Assembly (NCBI RefSeq): GCF_011320115.1 | Contig: NZ_JAANOZ010000004.1 | Location: 186,001-250,000 of the forward strand | Length of the DNA: 64,000 bases | Direction: 5' to 3' | From: Croceibacterium segetis | GTDB taxonomy: Bacteria > Pseudomonadota > Alphaproteobacteria > Sphingomonadales > Sphingomonadaceae | Shown here: piece by piece, positions 1 to 10,331 of the stretch | Layout of the letters: each line of letters opens with the position of its first letter | How positions within the stretch are numbered: position 1 is the first letter of the stretch | Position numbers and translations under genes: made by a program | The notes under the pieces: generated by a model | The model's database searches: none | What the model was told of the DNA's origin: nothing | The model's input: only the letters and a program-made list of their open reading frames with translations

Positions 1-2354
1 CCGGGGTCCTTGCGGATGAACAGGCTCGCCGCGGCATCGCCCATCAGCAGCCGTCCGTTCCAGGCCAGCTCGGCATCGAGCTCACGGCCTTGCGGTGTCA
101 GCGACAGCGTGCGGATGCCGTAGGTCGGGCTGAGTGTGGCGTAGCTGTAGTCGATAGGCAGCTCGAGATTGAGCCCGCCGCTTTCGACCCTGAGCGGCTG
201 CGAGACCCGAAATGCGAGGCTATCGCCGCTGGCGAACACCCCGCTGCGGGCAAGGTCGAGCGACCACGCGCGGCTCGTCAGGCGCGAGCCGCGGGCGACC
301 GCGCCGCCGCCGTGCGCGGCAGTCCAGCCGTTGCGCAGCGCCCCGCCGAGCCGCCAATTGCGCGCGAATTGCCACCCGGCCCTGGCGTCGAGAAACAGCG
401 TGTCGGCCCCAGCAAGCCCGAAAGCGTCGTGGAACTCGGCGCCGAGCATGGTCGCATCCTCGCGCATCCAGTCGAGCCCCAGCGAGGTGGTGATGTCGCC
501 GAACCGGCGATCGAGGGCGAAGCCGAAGTCGCTCACGCCGCTGCGGTCGCGCTGTCCGCGCAGCTCCGCCGCGCGGTGCATGTAGGCCGCGCTCCATGTC
601 TTCCCGCTGTCGGCGCTGAGCGTCAGGCCCCAGCGGCCCAGTTGACGGCGCAGCGCGAACGACGCGTCGGTGGTGCGGTAAAGCCCTGGATCGCCGACCG
701 ATCCGCCGGCGATCATGAACGCCGGCCGGTCCTCGCCCTGCAGCTGGGCGACGAGCCCGTCGCCGCTTTCGGCGAAACCGAAGGCGACCTGGGTGTACGG
801 CGCCAGCTGTAGCGCGACGCGCCCGGCCAGCACCCGTGCCTGCTCGGCATCCTCGCGGCTCAGGCGCAGCAGGCCGGTGAACGGCATTTCGCCGCGCTCC
901 CGACTGGCGTCGATGGTGAAGGCGACCGCGGCCTTCTCGTTGCCGGCGCTGACATGGCGCTGCCCGGCGCCGACCGAGCCGTGCAGGGGCTGGCTGACCA
1001 CCGCTCCGCGCAGGGTCGGCCCCAGGTCGACGCCATACGCGCGCTTGTATTCGTCGAGGACGACGGTCTGCAGCGAAGCGCGCGCCGTGGCATCGCCCAT
1101 CGCCGCCGAGGTCACTCCGCTGCTGTCGGACAGTGGCAGCGAGGTGGTGCTTCCGGCGAGGCTGGTAGTGCCAATCGGCTGGAATGCCTTGGCGATGTCG
1201 AGGATGCCGCGCCCGTAAACGGTATCGGTCCCCGTTACCCCGGCATCGAAGGCCGAGCGCAGCAGGATGTCGGCGATCTGCTTGCCGGTGAGGTTCGGGA
1301 AGGCCTGCGCCAGCAAGGCCGCCGCGCCGGCGATCTGCGGGGCCGCGAAGCTGGTGCCCGAAAACAGGTAAACGTAGCCGTCGCCATCGATGTACATCTT
1401 GCCGTCGCGGTACTGGCAGCAAACTGCCTCACCGCGCGCGGTGAGGAAATGATCGGGCTGATTGCCCGCGCGGTCGCTGAAATCGGAGATCACCCCGTTC
1501 TCGTCGACCGAACCGGCGATGATCACCGCCCCGCTGCCGGCGGTGTCGACGCCCGCGCCGAACGCGTCAGGGTTGGCATTCCCATCGTTGCCGGCCGCCA
1601 CGACGATGAACACGCCGGCCGCGGCCGCTCTCGAGACGGCCGAGGTGACCAGCGCCGAGGGCGGATCGCCGCCAAGTGACAGGTTGATCACCTTGGCGCC
1701 GTGCGCGGCGGCGTAGTCGATCGCCGAGGCGATCGTGTCGTCGGCGAATTGGCAGTCCGCGTCGGGATCGGTGGAGCCGCTGTCGCTGACGCACGAATTG
1801 GGGTCGTCGGAGCGCAGCGCCATGATCGAGGCGCCCCAGGCGATCCCGAGGATTCCGGTGCTGTCGCGCGCTGCCGCGGCGACCATCGCGACGTCGGTGC
1901 CGTGATCGTCGGTGGCGTTGTAGCCGCGGTTGGTCGATGCGCTGAACATGTCGCGCGAAGCCGAGGAGATGCGTCCGGCGAACTCCGGGCTGTCGATGTC
2001 GATGCCGGTGTCGACGACCGCGATGGTCACGCCCTGCCCGGTCCAGGCGGCCGCCCATGCAGTGGCGGCGTTGTGTTGCAACGGCCCATCGGAGCGGCGG
2101 AATTCGGAGGTGTTGAACTGGCTCGCCACCGGCGCCGGCGTCGGGCTTGGAGCAGGCGCCGGAGTAGGCGTAGGTGTGGGTGTAGGCGTCGGCGCAGGAA
2201 CCGGCGTGGGCGTGGGCGTGGGCGTGGGCGTGGGCGTAGGCGCCGGGCTCGGCGGCGGCGTGCTGTTCACCCCTCCTCCACCACCGCCACCGCAGGCAGA
2301 CAAGAGCACCAGCGCCGTCAACGCGGCGCCCCAACGAAGATTGCTGCGACCCAT
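1..2354 (-). CDS. S8 (subtilisin-like) serine protease lipoprotein, C-terminus beyond window
   Basis: Reads leftward from an ATG at 2354 and stays open to the window edge, giving 784 residues. A lipoprotein signal ends in LLSAC with Cys21, followed by a Gly run and a Pro-Thr-rich linker (residues about 31-75). The peptidase domain carries the subtilisin triad: Asp113 in VVDTGID, His149 in DDHGTDVA and Ser333 in SGTSFAAPQ, with the oxyanion Asn254 in AAGND. The motif after the His is HGTDVA rather than the usual HGTHVA. Beyond residue about 400 the chain has the alternating pattern of an outer-membrane beta-barrel, so an autotransporter architecture is likely but its end is not visible. Expected location: outer membrane or cell surface. 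The peptidase call is firm; the barrel is inferred. Confidence 0.9.
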   Translation of the reverse strand, partial: MGRSNLRWGAALTALVLLSACGGGGGGGVNSTPPPSPAPTPTPTPTPTPTPVPAPTPTPTPTPTPAPAPSPTPAPVASQFNTSEFRRSDGPLQHNAATAWAAAWTGQGVTIAVVDTGIDIDSPEFAGRISSASRDMFSASTNRGYNATDDHGTDVAMVAAAARDSTGILGIAWGASIMALRSDDPNSCVSDSGSTDPDADCQFADDTIASAIDYAAAHGAKVINLSLGGDPPSALVTSAVSRAAAAGVFIVVAAGNDGNANPDAFGAGVDTAGSGAVIIAGSVDENGVISDFSDRAGNQPDHFLTARGEAVCCQYRDGKMYIDGDGYVYLFSGTSFAAPQIAGAAALLAQAFPNLTGKQIADILLRSAFDAGVTGTDTVYGRGILDIAKAFQPIGTTSLAGSTTSLPLSDSSGVTSAAMGDATARASLQTVVLDEYKRAYGVDLGPTLRGAVVSQPLHGSVGAGQRHVSAGNEKAAVAFTIDASRERGEMPFTGLLRLSREDAEQARVLAGRVALQLAPYTQVAFGFAESGDGLVAQLQGEDRPAFMIAGGSVGDPGLYRTTDASFALRRQLGRWGLTLSADSGKTWSAAYMHRAAELRGQRDRSGVSDFGFALDRRFGDITTSLGLDWMREDATMLGAEFHDAFGLAGADTLFLDARAGWQFARNWRLGGALRNGWTAAHGGGAVARGSRLTSRAWSLDLARSGVFASGDSLAFRVSQPLRVESGGLNLELPIDYSYATLSPTYGIRTLSLTPQGRELDAELAWNGRLLMGDAAASLFIRKDP
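2161..2247. repeat. hexanucleotide (GTGGGC/GTAGGC) tract encoding a Thr-Pro linker
   Basis: Five perfect GTGGGC units lie at 2206-2235, flanked by degenerate GTAGGC and GTGGGT units. On the minus strand they encode the Thr-Pro linker of the S8 protease. Because the unit is 6 bp, gain or loss of units changes linker length without breaking the frame. Confidence 0.8.
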
Positions 2355-2542
2355 CCTATCGATCCCCAAGGGCATTCGCCTGACCAGTGCGACCTGTCGG
2401 GCGACCCATTCTCCCGCGCCAGCCTAATCCCGGGCTGGAGACGGCGCAACACGCCTTGCCCGAGGGCGGGCGGCGGTCTACCGGCCTGTCGCCCCCTCGG
2501 GTTGAACCTGCAGTGAACTGCAGCTTGGTTAAGGAATGACTG

Positions 2543-3382
2543 ATGAGCGACAGCCTCGAAGCCGTGATCGAAGCCGCCTGGGAATCGCGCGACGCGGTCA
2601 ATCCGGGCAGCAGCGATGTTCGCGAGGCGGTCGAAGCGGCGCTCGAACTGCTCGACAGCGGCGGGGCGCGGGTCGCGGCACCTGACGGCGCCGGTGGCTG
2701 GCAAGTCAACCAATGGCTCAAGAAGGCGGTGCTGCTGTCGTTCCGCCTCAATGACAACTCGGTGGTCGAGTATGCCGCGGCCGGTGCACCGGCGTTCGAC
2801 AAGGTCCCCTCGAAGTTTGCCGGCTGGGGCGAGAATCGCTTCCGCGAGGCGGGCTTTCGTGTCGTGCCCGGTGCGGTCGTGCGCCGCGGCAGCTTCATCG
2901 GCCGTAACGCGGTGCTGATGCCGAGCTTTGTCAACATCGGCGCCTACGTCGGCGAAGGCACGATGGTCGACACCTGGGCGACAGTCGGCTCGTGCGCGCA
3001 GATCGGCAAGAATGTGCACATCTCCGGCGGCGCCGGGATCGGCGGAGTGCTCGAGCCTCTCCAGGCGGGTCCGGTGATCATCGGCGACGGCGCCTTCATC
3101 GGCGCCCGCGCCGAAGTGGCCGAGGGCGTGCGAGTGGGCGAAGGCGCGGTGCTGTCGATGGGCGTCTATCTCGGCGCCTCGACCAAGATCGTCGACCGCG
3201 CGACAGGCGAAGTGCATCGCGGCGAGGTTCCGCCTTACGCGGTGGTCGTCCCCGGCGCGCTGCCCGGCAAGCCCCTTCCCGACGGCAGCCCTGGCCCGTC
3301 ATTGTACTGCGCGGTCATCGTCAAGACGGTCGATGCGCAAACGCGCGCCAAGACTGGAATCAACGAGCTGCTGCGCGACTGA
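2543..3382 (+). CDS. dapD: 2,3,4,5-tetrahydropyridine-2,6-dicarboxylate N-succinyltransferase
   Basis: DapD transfers succinyl from succinyl-CoA to tetrahydrodipicolinate in the succinylase branch of lysine and diaminopimelate synthesis, in the cytoplasm. The 279-residue product has the expected length: a helical N-terminal domain (about 1-95), then a left-handed beta-helix of hexapeptide repeats with the family stretches [20 protein letters not shown] and [18 protein letters not shown] 2543 is preceded by AAGGA at a 7-base spacing. The gene stands alone here, with no dapE next to it; the flanking protease is divergent. Confidence 0.96.
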   Translation: MSDSLEAVIEAAWESRDAVNPGSSDVREAVEAALELLDSGGARVAAPDGAGGWQVNQWLKKAVLLSFRLNDNSVVEYAAAGAPAFDKVPSKFAGWGENRFREAGFRVVPGAVVRRGSFIGRNAVLMPSFVNIGAYVGEGTMVDTWATVGSCAQIGKNVHISGGAGIGGVLEPLQAGPVIIGDGAFIGARAEVAEGVRVGEGAVLSMGVYLGASTKIVDRATGEVHRGEVPPYAVVVPGALPGKPLPDGSPGPSLYCAVIVKTVDAQTRAKTGINELLRD

Positions 3383-3470
3383 GCCGCACTGCGCGAAGCG
3401 GAACATTCGCCCCGCACGACCGTAGATTTACGGCACCTGCGCAACGGTGCCGCTCAACGGGAGTGCGCGC

Positions 3471-3779
3471 ATGCAGACCAGCGGCGAAGAAGTTCACGCG
3501 GACGTCGACGAGGCGCGCGCGGGATCCACTCCCAATGTCGTGCGCTGGGTGCTCCTGATCAGCCTGCTCGCCACAATCGTCCTGCTGACGGCGATCTGGG
3601 TGATCGGCGCCTGGTCGAGCGACCAGAACAACCAGACCGCCGATGCCCGGATCCGCGCCGCGGAGCGGGGCGGCCAGAACGACAGCATCGTCAGCGACAA
3701 GGCGGACCGGATCGACGCGGCGAAACCGGGTGAGAGCCAGGACCCGCAGAACATCCCGAACAAGAACGCAGGGCAATAG
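3471..3779 (+). CDS. small single-pass membrane protein
   Basis: A 102-residue protein of unknown function. Residues about 24-46 (VRWVLLISLLATIVLLTAIW and onward) form one strongly hydrophobic helix. The N-terminus is acidic and the roughly 55-residue tail is very hydrophilic, rich in Asp, Gln and Arg. I chose ATG 3471 because GGGAG lies 7 bases upstream; an in-frame ATG at 3447 would add eight residues without a ribosome site. It precedes the DUF3008 gene by 21 bp and may be co-transcribed with it. Confidence 0.65.
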   Translation: MQTSGEEVHADVDEARAGSTPNVVRWVLLISLLATIVLLTAIWVIGAWSSDQNNQTADARIRAAERGGQNDSIVSDKADRIDAAKPGESQDPQNIPNKNAGQ

Positions 3780-3800
3780 GAGAAAGCGAGGAGCAACACG

Positions 3801-3986
3801 ATGCCAGCCAAGTCGAAAGCACAGCAAAAGGCTGCGGGCGCGGCCCTATCCGCCAAGCGCGGCGACACGAAGAAATCGGAACTCCAGGGCGCTTCCAAGG
3901 GGATGTACGAATCCATGTCCGAGAAGCAGCTCGAGGAATTCGCGCATACCAAGCGCAAGGGTAAACCGGAGCACGTCGGCGATTGA
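3801..3986 (+). CDS. DUF3008 family small basic protein
   Basis: A 61-residue protein that starts MPAKSKAQQKAAGAALSAKR and ends near RKGKPEHVGD, the conserved ends of the DUF3008 family common in Proteobacteria. It is rich in Lys and Ala, with a central ESMSEKQLEEFA segment that is probably helical. Function is unknown in the family. Its stop codon overlaps the start of the downstream DUF1810 gene by 4 bp (TTGA), suggesting translational coupling. Confidence 0.85.
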   Translation: MPAKSKAQQKAAGAALSAKRGDTKKSELQGASKGMYESMSEKQLEEFAHTKRKGKPEHVGD

Positions 3987-4408
3987 CGGCGGGCGGGCTT
4001 GACCGGTTCGTCGACGCGCAACGCTCGACTTATGACCGGGCGCTCGCCGAATTGCACGCCGGCGCCAAGCAGAGCCACTGGATGTGGTTCGTCTTTCCGC
4101 AGATCGCCGGATTGGGCCTCAGTTCGACGGCCCGGTTCTACGCGATCGCCGATGCCGTGGAAGCAGTGGCTTACCTGAGCCATCCGATCCTGGGCACGCG
4201 CCTTCGCGAATGCACCGACGCCATGCTCGGCTGGGCCGGACGCAAGACTGCCGAAGCGATCCTCGGCCCGGTCGACGCAATGAAGTTCGTCAGCTCGATG
4301 ACCCTGTTCGACGCGGTGGCGCAAGACGACAACCGCTTCGCCCGCGCGCTCGCCGCCTTCAATCACGGCGAGCGCGATCCGCTGACGCTTGAACTGACGC
4401 TGGGTTAG
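3983..4408 (+). CDS. DUF1810 family protein
   Basis: A 141-residue cytoplasmic protein of the DUF1810 family, function unknown. Family hallmarks are the N-terminal LDRFVDAQ, the KQSHWMWFVFPQIAGLG segment and a C-terminal half of helices including VDAMKFVSSMTLFDAV. It starts at TTG 3983, overlapping the TGA of the upstream gene (TTGA). It ends one base before the stop of the convergent dipeptidase gene. Confidence 0.85.
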   Translation: MTAGGLDRFVDAQRSTYDRALAELHAGAKQSHWMWFVFPQIAGLGLSSTARFYAIADAVEAVAYLSHPILGTRLRECTDAMLGWAGRKTAEAILGPVDAMKFVSSMTLFDAVAQDDNRFARALAAFNHGERDPLTLELTLG

Positions 4409-4409
4409 T

Positions 4410-5665
<1,256 letters not shown>

Positions 5666-5669
<4 letters not shown>

Positions 5670-6412
5670 CGATTTGCCTCCAATCGGTCCGCCAGCGCCA
5701 TCGCCGCGGCCGGGGCGCGCTCCTTGGCGCCGTTGATCATGAACGCGAACACCTCGCCCTGCTGGCCCCACTCGCGGCACAAGCCGGCGATCCGTTCGAT
5801 ATCCTGGGGCGAATAGCCGGTAGGTTCGGCGGAGACGAGGCTCTTGCAGCGCAGATAGGCGAAGTCGGCGGTCCGCTCGGCGATGCACGCGCGGCCTTCC
5901 TGTTCGAGATAGACCACCGCCACGTTGGCCTTGCGAGCGATCTCGAGGAACTCCGGGCAGTCGAAGCTCTCGTGCCCGGCCTCGATCGCATAGCGCAGCG
6001 GCTGGCCGTTCAACTGGCGCGGCAACAGATCGAAGAACGCCGCAACGTCGTTCGCCTCGAAGCGCTTGGTCGCCATCAGCTGCCAGAGAATCGGCCCGAG
6101 CTTGTCGCCAAGCTCATCGAGGCCCTGGGCGAAGAACCTCTTCATCGCCTCGCCGGTGTCGGCCAGGACCTTGCGGTTGCTGATATACGACGAGCCCTTG
6201 ACCGCGAACACGAACCCTTCGGGCGTCGCCTCGCGCCATTTGCGGAAGCTCTCCGGCTTCTGCAGGCTGTGATAGGTGCCGTTGATCTCGATCGTGCCGA
6301 GCCGGCGCGAGGCCCATTCGAGTTCGCGCTTCTGGACCAGATCTTCGGGGTAGAAGACCCCCTTGCGCCACTCGGGATAGGTCCACCCGCCGATTCCCGT
6401 GCGAATTGTCAT
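5666..6412 (-). CDS. DUF72 (YecE-like) TIM-barrel protein
   Basis: A 248-residue protein of the DUF72/YecE family, predicted TIM barrel, function not established. Family signatures visible are the N-terminal GIGGWTYPEWRKGVFYP, the EINGTYHSLQ strand, FAVKGSSYIS and the C-terminal FAFMINGAKERAPAAA. It is the first gene of a two-gene unit with the M19 dipeptidase (4-bp overlap). Its ATG at 6412 lies back to back with the divergent DUF427 gene, with about 85 bp between the two starts. Confidence 0.9.
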
Positions 6413-6498
6413 GTCCCGAGCCTAGCCGCTTGACCGAAGGAACCGAACCCCGTTTTCTCGGGTTGTTCGCGCCAGAAGAGCGACGAAAGGAATTTCGC

Positions 6499-6789
6499 GT
6501 GGCCGTCGAGGCGCTCTGGAACGACCAGGTCATCGCTCACAGCGACGAGACGGTGATCGTCGAGGGCAACCATTACTTCCCGCGCGCCGACGTCGACACC
6601 TCGGTTCTCGAAAAGAGCGCCACCACTTCTGAGTGCCCGTGGAAGGGCACCGCGTACTATTACACCATCGATCTCGACGGCGAGCGCAACCAGGACGCCG
6701 CGTGGTACTATCCCGATCCCAAGCCGGCAGCCGAACAGATACGCGACCGCATCGCCTTCTGGCACGGCGTCGAAATCGTCGAAGCATGA
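6499..6789 (+). CDS. DUF427 domain protein
   Basis: A 96-residue DUF427 protein, function unknown. Conserved blocks are VIAHSDETVIVEGNHYFP, the SECPWKGTAYYYTI strand pair and DAAWYYPDPKPAAEQIRDR. I place the start at GTG 6499, where AAGGA lies 7 bases upstream and the length matches the family (about 95 residues); an in-frame ATG at 6406 would add about 31 unconserved residues and run into the divergent DUF72 gene. It stands alone on the plus strand. Confidence 0.85.
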   Translation: MAVEALWNDQVIAHSDETVIVEGNHYFPRADVDTSVLEKSATTSECPWKGTAYYYTIDLDGERNQDAAWYYPDPKPAAEQIRDRIAFWHGVEIVEA

Positions 6790-6850
6790 GCGGGCCTTCG
6801 CCAATCGGCGCGAATCGAGTAGGACTTGCGGCCGAACCGGGGGCACGGCG

Positions 6851-7864
6851 ATGGCAGATAAGCGGAACGTTCGGGTCTTGATGGCCTCGATCGCATTCGC
6901 GCTGGCGACGACCGTTGCGGCTGCCGGGGCCGCTCCGGCCGTCACGGCGGTCGCCCCCGAATGCGACCGCGCCTGCCTCACCCAAACGATGGACCGGTAT
7001 CTTTCGGCACTGGCGCGGCACGACGCTGCCGGCGTGCCTTTTGATCGGGATGCCCGCTTCACCGAGAACACGATGCCGCTCAAGATCGGCAAGGAAGGGC
7101 TGTGGGTCGCCGCCAGCGAGCCGCCGACGGGCTTCAGGATCGACGTCGTCGATGTCCCCGGTGGCGCGGTCGGGACGATGGCCTTGATGAAGGCGTGGGG
7201 CAATCCCGTGCTGGTTTCCGTGCGGCTGAAACTGGTCAACGGACGGATCACCGAGATCGAGCATGTCCTCACCACCAACGCGCTGCGCCCGGCGTCGCTG
7301 GCCAATCTGGCCACCCCGCGGCCGGAGCTGCTCGCGGACGTCCCTGCCGGCCAGCGCTCCGATCGCCAGCGGCTGATCAATATCGCCGACGCCTACTTCG
7401 AGGCCGCCGAGCGCGCGCAAGGCAGCCTCGCCCCGTTCGCGGCGCATTGCGTGCGGCACGAGAACGGCATGCAGACCACGTCCAACTCGCCCCCGGCACC
7501 GTGGCCGGTGCCGCTCGGCTCCAAGGAAGCCGACGAGGCGATGAAGTACATCGGCTCGCTGAATTGCGATGCCCAGCTCGACACCCACGTGATGGACTAC
7601 ATCGGCCGGCTCTGGCCCCGCCGCTACGAAGTGGTCGACGAACAGAAGGGCCTAGTCTTCGCCTTCCCGATGTTCCAGCACCCGGGGATGACCGCCCCGG
7701 TGCGGATCGTCGGCGTGCCGGGCGTCGACAGCCTTCCGCTGGGCCGCTCGTCGTCGAACATGCAGGCCGGCGAGATATTCAAGATCGTCGACGGCAAGAT
7801 CGTCTCGGTCGAGGCGATGGGCGCGTTCCTTCCTTACGGCACCAAGAGCGGGTGGGACGGATGA
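6851..7864 (+). CDS. exported protein of unknown function
   Basis: A 337-residue protein not assigned to a named family. Residues 1 to about 27 look like a signal peptide (ATTVAAAGAAPA). The first 130 residues (MDRYLSALARHD, then a short barrel-like stretch) resemble an NTF2-like fold, and a similar unit seems to follow from about residue 175 (IADAYFEAAERAQ), so two tandem NTF2-like halves are possible. Several Cys are present (ECDRACL, HCVRH, LNC). Its stop overlaps the start of the cupin gene (ATGA). Fold assignment is inference. Confidence 0.7.
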   Translation: MADKRNVRVLMASIAFALATTVAAAGAAPAVTAVAPECDRACLTQTMDRYLSALARHDAAGVPFDRDARFTENTMPLKIGKEGLWVAASEPPTGFRIDVVDVPGGAVGTMALMKAWGNPVLVSVRLKLVNGRITEIEHVLTTNALRPASLANLATPRPELLADVPAGQRSDRQRLINIADAYFEAAERAQGSLAPFAAHCVRHENGMQTTSNSPPAPWPVPLGSKEADEAMKYIGSLNCDAQLDTHVMDYIGRLWPRRYEVVDEQKGLVFAFPMFQHPGMTAPVRIVGVPGVDSLPLGRSSSNMQAGEIFKIVDGKIVSVEAMGAFLPYGTKSGWDG

Positions 7865-8298
7865 GCCCGGCCAAGACCCTGATCGAGGAGTTGCGCCTCT
7901 CGCCCCATCCGGAAGGTGGCTGGTATGGCGAGGTATGGCGCGCGCCCGCCGAGGGCGACGAGCGCGAAAGGGCCTCGGCGATCTACTTCCTCCTCGAAGC
8001 GCACCAGCGCAGCCACTGGCACAAGGTCGACGCGGCCGAGATCTGGCTGTGGCACGCCGGCGATCCGTTGCTGCTCTCGCACAGCGTTTCGCCCAAGGGT
8101 CCGGTGCGCGAAATCCGCCTCGGCCCCGACGTGATTGCCGGCGATCACCCGCAGGCGGTCATCGGCGCACACGAGTGGCAAGCCGCCGTGCCCTTGCCGG
8201 GCACCGCGGGCTATACGCTGGTAAGCTGCGTGGTGACGCCGGGCTTCAAGTTTTCCGGCTTTACCCTCGCCCCGCCAGAGTGGCGGCCGGGCTCTTAG
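7861..8298 (+). CDS. cupin_5 (DUF985) family protein
   Basis: A 145-residue cupin of the DUF985 family. It begins with the family's LIEELRLSPHPEGGWYGEVW, continues with SAIYFLLEAHQRSHWHKVDA, whose His and Glu/Asp residues are likely metal or sugar contacts, and AEIWLWHAGDPL, and ends with the CVVTPGFKFSGFTLA block. Members of the fold are small-molecule-binding beta-barrels with no settled role. ATG 7861 overlaps the stop of the upstream exported protein, and its stop overlaps by 3 bp the convergent sulfotransferase. Confidence 0.88.
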   Translation: MSPAKTLIEELRLSPHPEGGWYGEVWRAPAEGDERERASAIYFLLEAHQRSHWHKVDAAEIWLWHAGDPLLLSHSVSPKGPVREIRLGPDVIAGDHPQAVIGAHEWQAAVPLPGTAGYTLVSCVVTPGFKFSGFTLAPPEWRPGS

Positions 8299-9782
8299 CT
8301 TCCGGAATACGCCTCGACGAACGGCTCGAGGAACTTCCGGTAAGGCTCGGCCGAACCGATTCCGGTGCGATTGATCGGGCGGCGGACCTGCATCACGCTC
8401 GGCGTAATGACCGGCCGGCGATTTTCGTGCGGCGCGAACACCTCGGGTTCCACTGCAAGCCCGCAATGCCCAACGATGCGACGAATCCAGGGCTCCGGTT
8501 CGGTCGCCAGCTCCTCGAACGGAACCACCAGCAAGCGATCGCCGAGGATCGCCTGCCATTGCTCAAGCAACTGGTCTTCGAGCCGGAAGAAAAAGGCTAT
8601 GTCGCCCAGATCGTTGCTCCAGTGGATGTTCTCCATGAAGCAGGTGCGAAAGCACGACCATGCGCAATCGAGCGGGTCGCGCCTGAGCCATATCAGCGGC
8701 GCCTCGGGCAGCAGCGCGGCCACCACGCCGAGCTTGCGGGTGGTGTTCGTCGTCTTGTCGACGACGCGCCCGGGCCGCGGGAAACGCTGATCAAGCAAGT
8801 GGTGCCAGAGCCGGGCAAGCGACGGCGCGCCGGCCTTTTGCACGTAGCCGTCGAGAGCCGGATGGGACGCGTCGCCCGTCTCACGCACCAGCCAGCGCAG
8901 GAGGTTGATCTCGCCGCCTTCGGATACCTGGCTGTGGCTGGTCAGGACCTGCTGGACCAGGGTCGTGCCCGAACGCGGCAAGCCCATCACGAAGATCGAG
9001 CGGTCGGTCGGCTCGGTCTGCTGGCGGGCGATGTTGGCGATCCGGTCGGCGTCGTAACCGCGCACCGCCTCGAGCGCGCTCTGGCGCTCCTGGACCCGGT
9101 CATACGGATATTCCGCCCTCGTTTCGCCGCCGGCGCGCGCCACGGCGGCAAAGGCGCGGGCGTGGTCGCCGCGATCGGCACGCGCCTTGCCGAGCGCGTA
9201 ATAGTAATACGCCCGCTCTACCCGCGGTGCGGCCTGCATATCGCGCTCGGCGGCAAAGAGCCGCTCGGCCAGGTCCGGTTCGCCGGCAAAGTCGACCACC
9301 ATGGCGAGCAAATGCCACGCCTGACCGGATTGAGGGCGCAACCGCAGTGCCTTTTCGAGCCACAAACGCGCCTCTTCCGATTCGCCGGCGGCCGACGCCA
9401 AGGCACCGTGCGAGAGGGCATGGGAGAACGGGTCGGGGACATTCGGCGGAAGAGTTCGCAGCAGCGCCAGAGCCTCGTCGATGGCGCCGATGTACGCGAG
9501 CAGGTCCACCTTCCTGATCAGCGCGTCGGGTCCTCGCCCGGAGGAGTCGACGAACAAGTCGATCGCTTTGCGGGCGAGTCCGAACTCGCCCAGATCGGCC
9601 GCCATCGGCGCGAGCTGCAACCACTGCCCGGCCATCGGCGCGGCCAGCTCGATCAGCTGGCGCAGGCTGTCGACGATCTGTGCGCGGTCTTTTCGCAGGA
9701 GTGCCTGCTGGAACTGCTGGACCAGCCGCAATGCGGCAACGTCGCGATCCGTTTCGCCGCTCTTGCTCGGGGGTAACGTCAC
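8295..9782 (-). CDS. TPR-repeat sulfotransferase
   Basis: A 495-residue fusion. Residues about 10-235 are helical repeats of tetratricopeptide type (for example WLEKALRLRPQSGQAWHLLA). From about 255 there is a PAPS-dependent sulfotransferase domain with the 5'-phosphosulfate loop VMGLPRSGTTLVQQVLTSH, and the 3'-phosphate motif LRRDPLDCAWSCFRTCF about 110 residues later. It would transfer sulfate from PAPS to an unknown acceptor; there is no signal peptide, so cytoplasmic. The start is GTG 9782, with a 14-bp perfect palindrome 19 bp upstream. cysD/cysN, which supply activated sulfate, lie at the far right of the window. Confidence 0.88.
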   Translation of the reverse strand: MTLPPSKSGETDRDVAALRLVQQFQQALLRKDRAQIVDSLRQLIELAAPMAGQWLQLAPMAADLGEFGLARKAIDLFVDSSGRGPDALIRKVDLLAYIGAIDEALALLRTLPPNVPDPFSHALSHGALASAAGESEEARLWLEKALRLRPQSGQAWHLLAMVVDFAGEPDLAERLFAAERDMQAAPRVERAYYYYALGKARADRGDHARAFAAVARAGGETRAEYPYDRVQERQSALEAVRGYDADRIANIARQQTEPTDRSIFVMGLPRSGTTLVQQVLTSHSQVSEGGEINLLRWLVRETGDASHPALDGYVQKAGAPSLARLWHHLLDQRFPRPGRVVDKTTNTTRKLGVVAALLPEAPLIWLRRDPLDCAWSCFRTCFMENIHWSNDLGDIAFFFRLEDQLLEQWQAILGDRLLVVPFEELATEPEPWIRRIVGHCGLAVEPEVFAPHENRRPVITPSVMQVRRPINRTGIGSAEPYRKFLEPFVEAYSGS

Positions 9783-9800
9783 GTGATCGGCCGGATTTTC

Positions 9801-9814
9801 CTAACGATCGTTAG
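9801..9814. promoter_or_regulatory. perfect 14-bp palindrome, probable operator
   Basis: CTAACGATCGTTAG is its own reverse complement. It sits 19 bp upstream of the sulfotransferase start and in the divergent intergenic region. TetR-family repressors often bind palindromes of this length and kind; no such regulator is adjacent. Confidence 0.5.
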
Positions 9815-10007
9815 CTAGAAAACTAAGCCGGTCGCACTTCAAACTGTAAAATGTCGCAAATTGTCTCGCTCTGCTCTTGCCTGCATCACCGACCGCGCGC
9901 ATGCTGCTTTCAGAAGGGGAGAAACGGCCAGGCAGACCGGTAACCGGCACCTGGCAAGCGGGTTCGGGAAGGCAATAGCTGCCCGGACTTGCCGATCGGG
10001 GAGGCGA

Positions 10008-10310
10008 ATGGCTCCATTCCACATCAAGGCGCAAATCCTGCGGCAGTCGCAGCTCGAGCCGGCGACCGCTCTCGGGATTTTCGAGCCGCGCGCCGAAGCG
10101 GACCCTTCGTCGTCGAGCGAAGCCCAGGCAAGCGCCAGGGCGCGTTGGCGGCAATCGGACGTAAAGCGGCTTGTCGCCGCTGCCGAACAGGCGGGCCTGC
10201 AATCCTACCGGATCGAGATAGCCCCCGACGGGACGCTTTCGATTATCGTCGGGGCTCCCGAGGAAACGGCAGCGAGCGACAAGTCTTACCCGGACCCTTT
10301 GAGGCCCTGA
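10008..10310 (+). CDS. small hypothetical protein
   Basis: A 100-residue protein starting at ATG 10008 with a good GGGGAGG ribosome site 6 bases upstream. The centre reads RWRQSDVKRLVAAAEQAGLQ, then YRIEIAPDGTLSIIVGAP. Short proteins with this pattern (an acidic-basic helix followed by an IEI-PDG-TIVV beta hairpin) are common in sphingomonads and often lie beside phage-type integrases, although none is next to it here. Function unknown. It converges on the gallate dioxygenase gene. Confidence 0.6.
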   Translation: MAPFHIKAQILRQSQLEPATALGIFEPRAEADPSSSSEAQASARARWRQSDVKRLVAAAEQAGLQSYRIEIAPDGTLSIIVGAPEETAASDKSYPDPLRP

Positions 10311-10331
10311 CCGGCTCGCGAGGAGCGAAGC

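Noticed and set aside
220-1422. A long minus-strand reading frame of 400 codons rich in Arg and Gly
   Set aside because: It lies over the S8 protease in a different frame. The protease frame carries the complete catalytic triad and a lipobox; the Arg-rich frame is typical of GC-rich shadow frames.
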